Notes under the pieces: model-generated | Databases searched by the model: none | The model's input: the letters and a program-made list of their open reading frames with translations, nothing else | Told to the model about the DNA's origin: nothing | Shown: in pieces, positions 51,708-53,638 of the stretch | Layout: each line of letters opens with the position of its first letter | How positions within the stretch are numbered: the stretch's first letter is position 1 | Source: Ichthyophthirius multifiliis | Lineage: Eukaryota; Ciliophora; Oligohymenophorea; Hymenostomatida | Assembly: GCF_000220395.1 (NCBI RefSeq) | Contig: NW_004086417.1 | Span: forward strand, 1-53,638 | Length of the DNA stretch: 53,638 bases | Direction: 5' to 3' | Program-made: the position numbers and the translations under genes

Positions 51708-52384
51708 TTATTTATATAATATATATATTAATAATAATTTATATTATTTATTTATATATAAATTTATTTTTATTTTTATCTAAAATAAAAATATCTATTT
51801 TGATATTATATATTATATACTTATATTTTTCTATTTTCTATTTTAAATTCAATTAAAATACTAATATAAATAAAATAATATTCTATTAATTTTTATTTTT
51901 TAATTTATTATATTTAAAAATAAATTATTTAATGTATATAAAAATTTTAAAAAAAAACTTTTCAAATATATTTTTTATAATTTTAACAAGATTAATATAT
52001 TATAATAATCAATTTTTTTTTATATAAATATTTTAATCAAATATTCTTTATTCATATTTTTAATTATATTTATTTTTTCTAATGTTTTAATAATCTATTT
52101 TTAATTTTTTTTTATTTAAGGCATTATAAAATTTTTTAAATAATAATTATTAAAATAAAATATTTTTATATAATTTAAAATAAATTACTTTTTTTTTTTC
52201 TAATTTATATTTATATAAAAAAATATAAATATTTAACATATATTTTATTTTTTCAATATAATTTTTACTTTGACAACAATAAATATAATATTTAATATAA
52301 TACTAAAAATAAAAACAATTAATATAAAATATCATACATATATTACAAAAGAAATATAAATTATTAATTTATTAATATATATTT
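50921..52384. other. long A/T-only spacer
   Basis: Almost pure A/T with TA tracts (51602-51623, 51676-51701). No gene seen. Confidence 0.55.
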
Positions 52385-52760
52385 TTTAAAATGTTTTTTT
52401 TATCCATAACAAACTTAAATATTTAGGAATTTAAGCAAAAAAGCATAAAAAGAACTTTTGAATTTAAAATATATTAATTTTAATAGTTCAGGTACTTATT
52501 CATGGAAATTTATATCTAAAAATTATAATTTAAATTTATTTTTTAATAATTTTGGATTACAGTCAGTAAATTTATATGTAATATAAATTACTTTGATGAA
52601 ATTTAAAGGCATTTTTAGATTAAATGTAATGGTTTTTTAAAAATTTAAAAAATAATGTGGATTTAAGAAAAGATTTTAGAATTAGAAGCTTGATTTTATT
52701 AAATAGAATGAAATAAATTATAATTATTATTATAATTATAAAAATTAAATATGTAATAAA
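52385..52760. mobile_element. coding-like patch, possible DNA-transposon remnant
   Basis: A patch richer in G and C than its flanks, with protein-like frames on both strands. The minus-strand frame contains NLKMPLNFIKVIYITYKF, which loosely recalls the S-x-x-P-L-x-x-W-x-x-x-I-Y segment of IS1595/Merlin-type transposases. No catalytic triad, start, or terminal repeat was found, so this is a weak call; a single-exon host gene fragment is equally possible. Confidence 0.2.
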
Positions 52761-52884
52761 ATTATTTTTATAAATAAAAATATTTTTAAATATTTATTTT
52801 TTTAAAATTTTTTAAATAAATTTTTAGTGTGTATAAAAAATTAGATATATTTTATTTATATTTGTATTTTTTTTATATAAAATA

Positions 52885-53208
52885 TCAAAATTATATAAAA
52901 TCAAATGCACTATCCTTTTATTAAATTTTGTTTTCATTTTAAAATACTTATTTTGGTAAATCATTCATATCAGTTATTTTTTGTTCTAGATTATGAAGAG
53001 GACTATCATATGATTAAAATTAATATTAAATATTAGGTATTTAATGCTATTATTAGAATTATTATTTATTTGTATAAATGTTTTACTATTGTTATAAATT
53101 TAATAAAGGAAATTAATTCTTATAATTATTATGTAATTAAAACATAATATTATTATTATCTTAATGTAAAAAATTATTGTTAAATTATTATTAAATTATT
53201 ATTATTAA

Positions 53209-53248
<40 letters not shown>

Positions 53249-53638
53249 ATTATTAATAATATTAATATTATTAATATTATTTATATTATTAATATTATTT
53301 ATATTATTTAAATTTTAAATATTTTATTATAAATTTTTATATTAATATTATTTTCTTATATATTATTATTAGTTATAATTTATACATCCAATTTACCTTA
53401 ATTTTTTTTTTTTTAAATTTTCAAATAAACAATTTGATTTATTTTCTATTTTTTTTTATTATAATAGATAATCATCCATTAAATTATCTTAATTTATTTT
53501 TTAGTATTAAATATTTTTTTATTATAATAAATTATTTTATTCATCTTAATCTTTTATTATCATATCATTTATATTTTCTTTTTATTTTAATTATCTTTTT
53601 ATTTAATTTACTAAATAAACCTTTTTTTATTTTCTTTT
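52885..53638 (-). CDS. Q/N-rich protein, 5' part outside the window
   Basis: The frame runs in from the window end and stops at TGA 52887-52885. The last exon reads as a Q-rich region with NNYKNQFPLLNLQQQQNIY and ends SPLHNLEQKITDMNDLPKQV then DSAFDFIQF. A TTA microsatellite (53198-53243) encodes Gln/Asn runs. Upstream the frame KENINDMIIKDQDEQNNLL is helical and acidic. A GTAAATTGG..TATAAG intron near 53.34-53.40 kb is probable. No domain is visible in the part present. Confidence 0.65.
53198..53243. repeat. ATT trinucleotide microsatellite
   Basis: About 15 ATT units, read on the minus strand as Gln or Asn runs within the partial gene. Confidence 0.85.

Overview
The window looks like macronuclear DNA of an oligohymenophorean ciliate. 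It is extremely A+T-rich (by eye about 85%). Long reading frames appear only when TAA and TAG are read as glutamine and TGA is the sole stop. Introns are short and A/T-rich, mostly GT..AG. Gene content and composition fit Ichthyophthirius multifiliis or a close hymenostome; that species name is inference. No ordinary standard-code gene, rRNA, tRNA or CRISPR array was seen. All gene models below use the ciliate code.

Layout. 1-5.1 kb: a MORN-repeat gene cut by the window start (-), a coiled-coil hypothetical (+), an eroded integrase-like remnant (-) and an RRM protein (-). 5.5-10.6 kb: MOZART1 (+), a PAP2-type lipid phosphatase (-) and an NCLX-type sodium/calcium exchanger (-). 10.9-17.1 kb: one very large WD40 / solenoid / LamG-like / zinc-ribbon protein (-). 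17.2-19.8 kb: the NatC subunit NAA35/Mak10 (+). 20.1-24.7 kb: a Q/N-rich protein with a polyproline stretch (-). 25.0-26.8 kb: a LIN54/tesmin-type CXC protein (+). 27.0-31.9 kb: a cyclic-nucleotide-binding protein with a long Q/N-rich tail (-). 32.7-34.8 kb: a DNL zinc-finger protein and a small hypothetical (both +). 36.1 kb: an assembly gap of 21 N. 36.4-45.4 kb: hypothetical genes, one secreted cysteine-rich repeat protein and a likely membrane-associated protein (all -), separated by long A/T-only spacers. 47.4-50.3 kb: a Q-rich hypothetical (+), a doublecortin-Ras GTPase fusion (-) and a twin CX9C protein (+). 50.4-50.9 kb: an island of clearly higher G+C without a convincing gene, possibly a structured RNA. 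52.9 kb to the end: the 3' part of a Q/N-rich gene (-).

The genes do not form an operon or pathway; they are single housekeeping and cytoskeletal genes on both strands. Shared themes are microtubules (MOZART1, the doublecortin fusion), mitochondria (DNL zinc finger, twin CX9C, NCLX-like exchanger) and large low-complexity scaffold proteins.

Many models need a one-base shift, nearly always at a long A or T run. This looks like homopolymer miscounting in the assembly rather than gene decay. The most unusual items are the doublecortin-Ras fusion with altered GTPase residues, the multidomain 6 kb WD40/LamG gene, the G+C island near 50.4-50.9 kb, a probable GC-AG intron in NAA35, and the integrase-like fossil next to the RRM gene.
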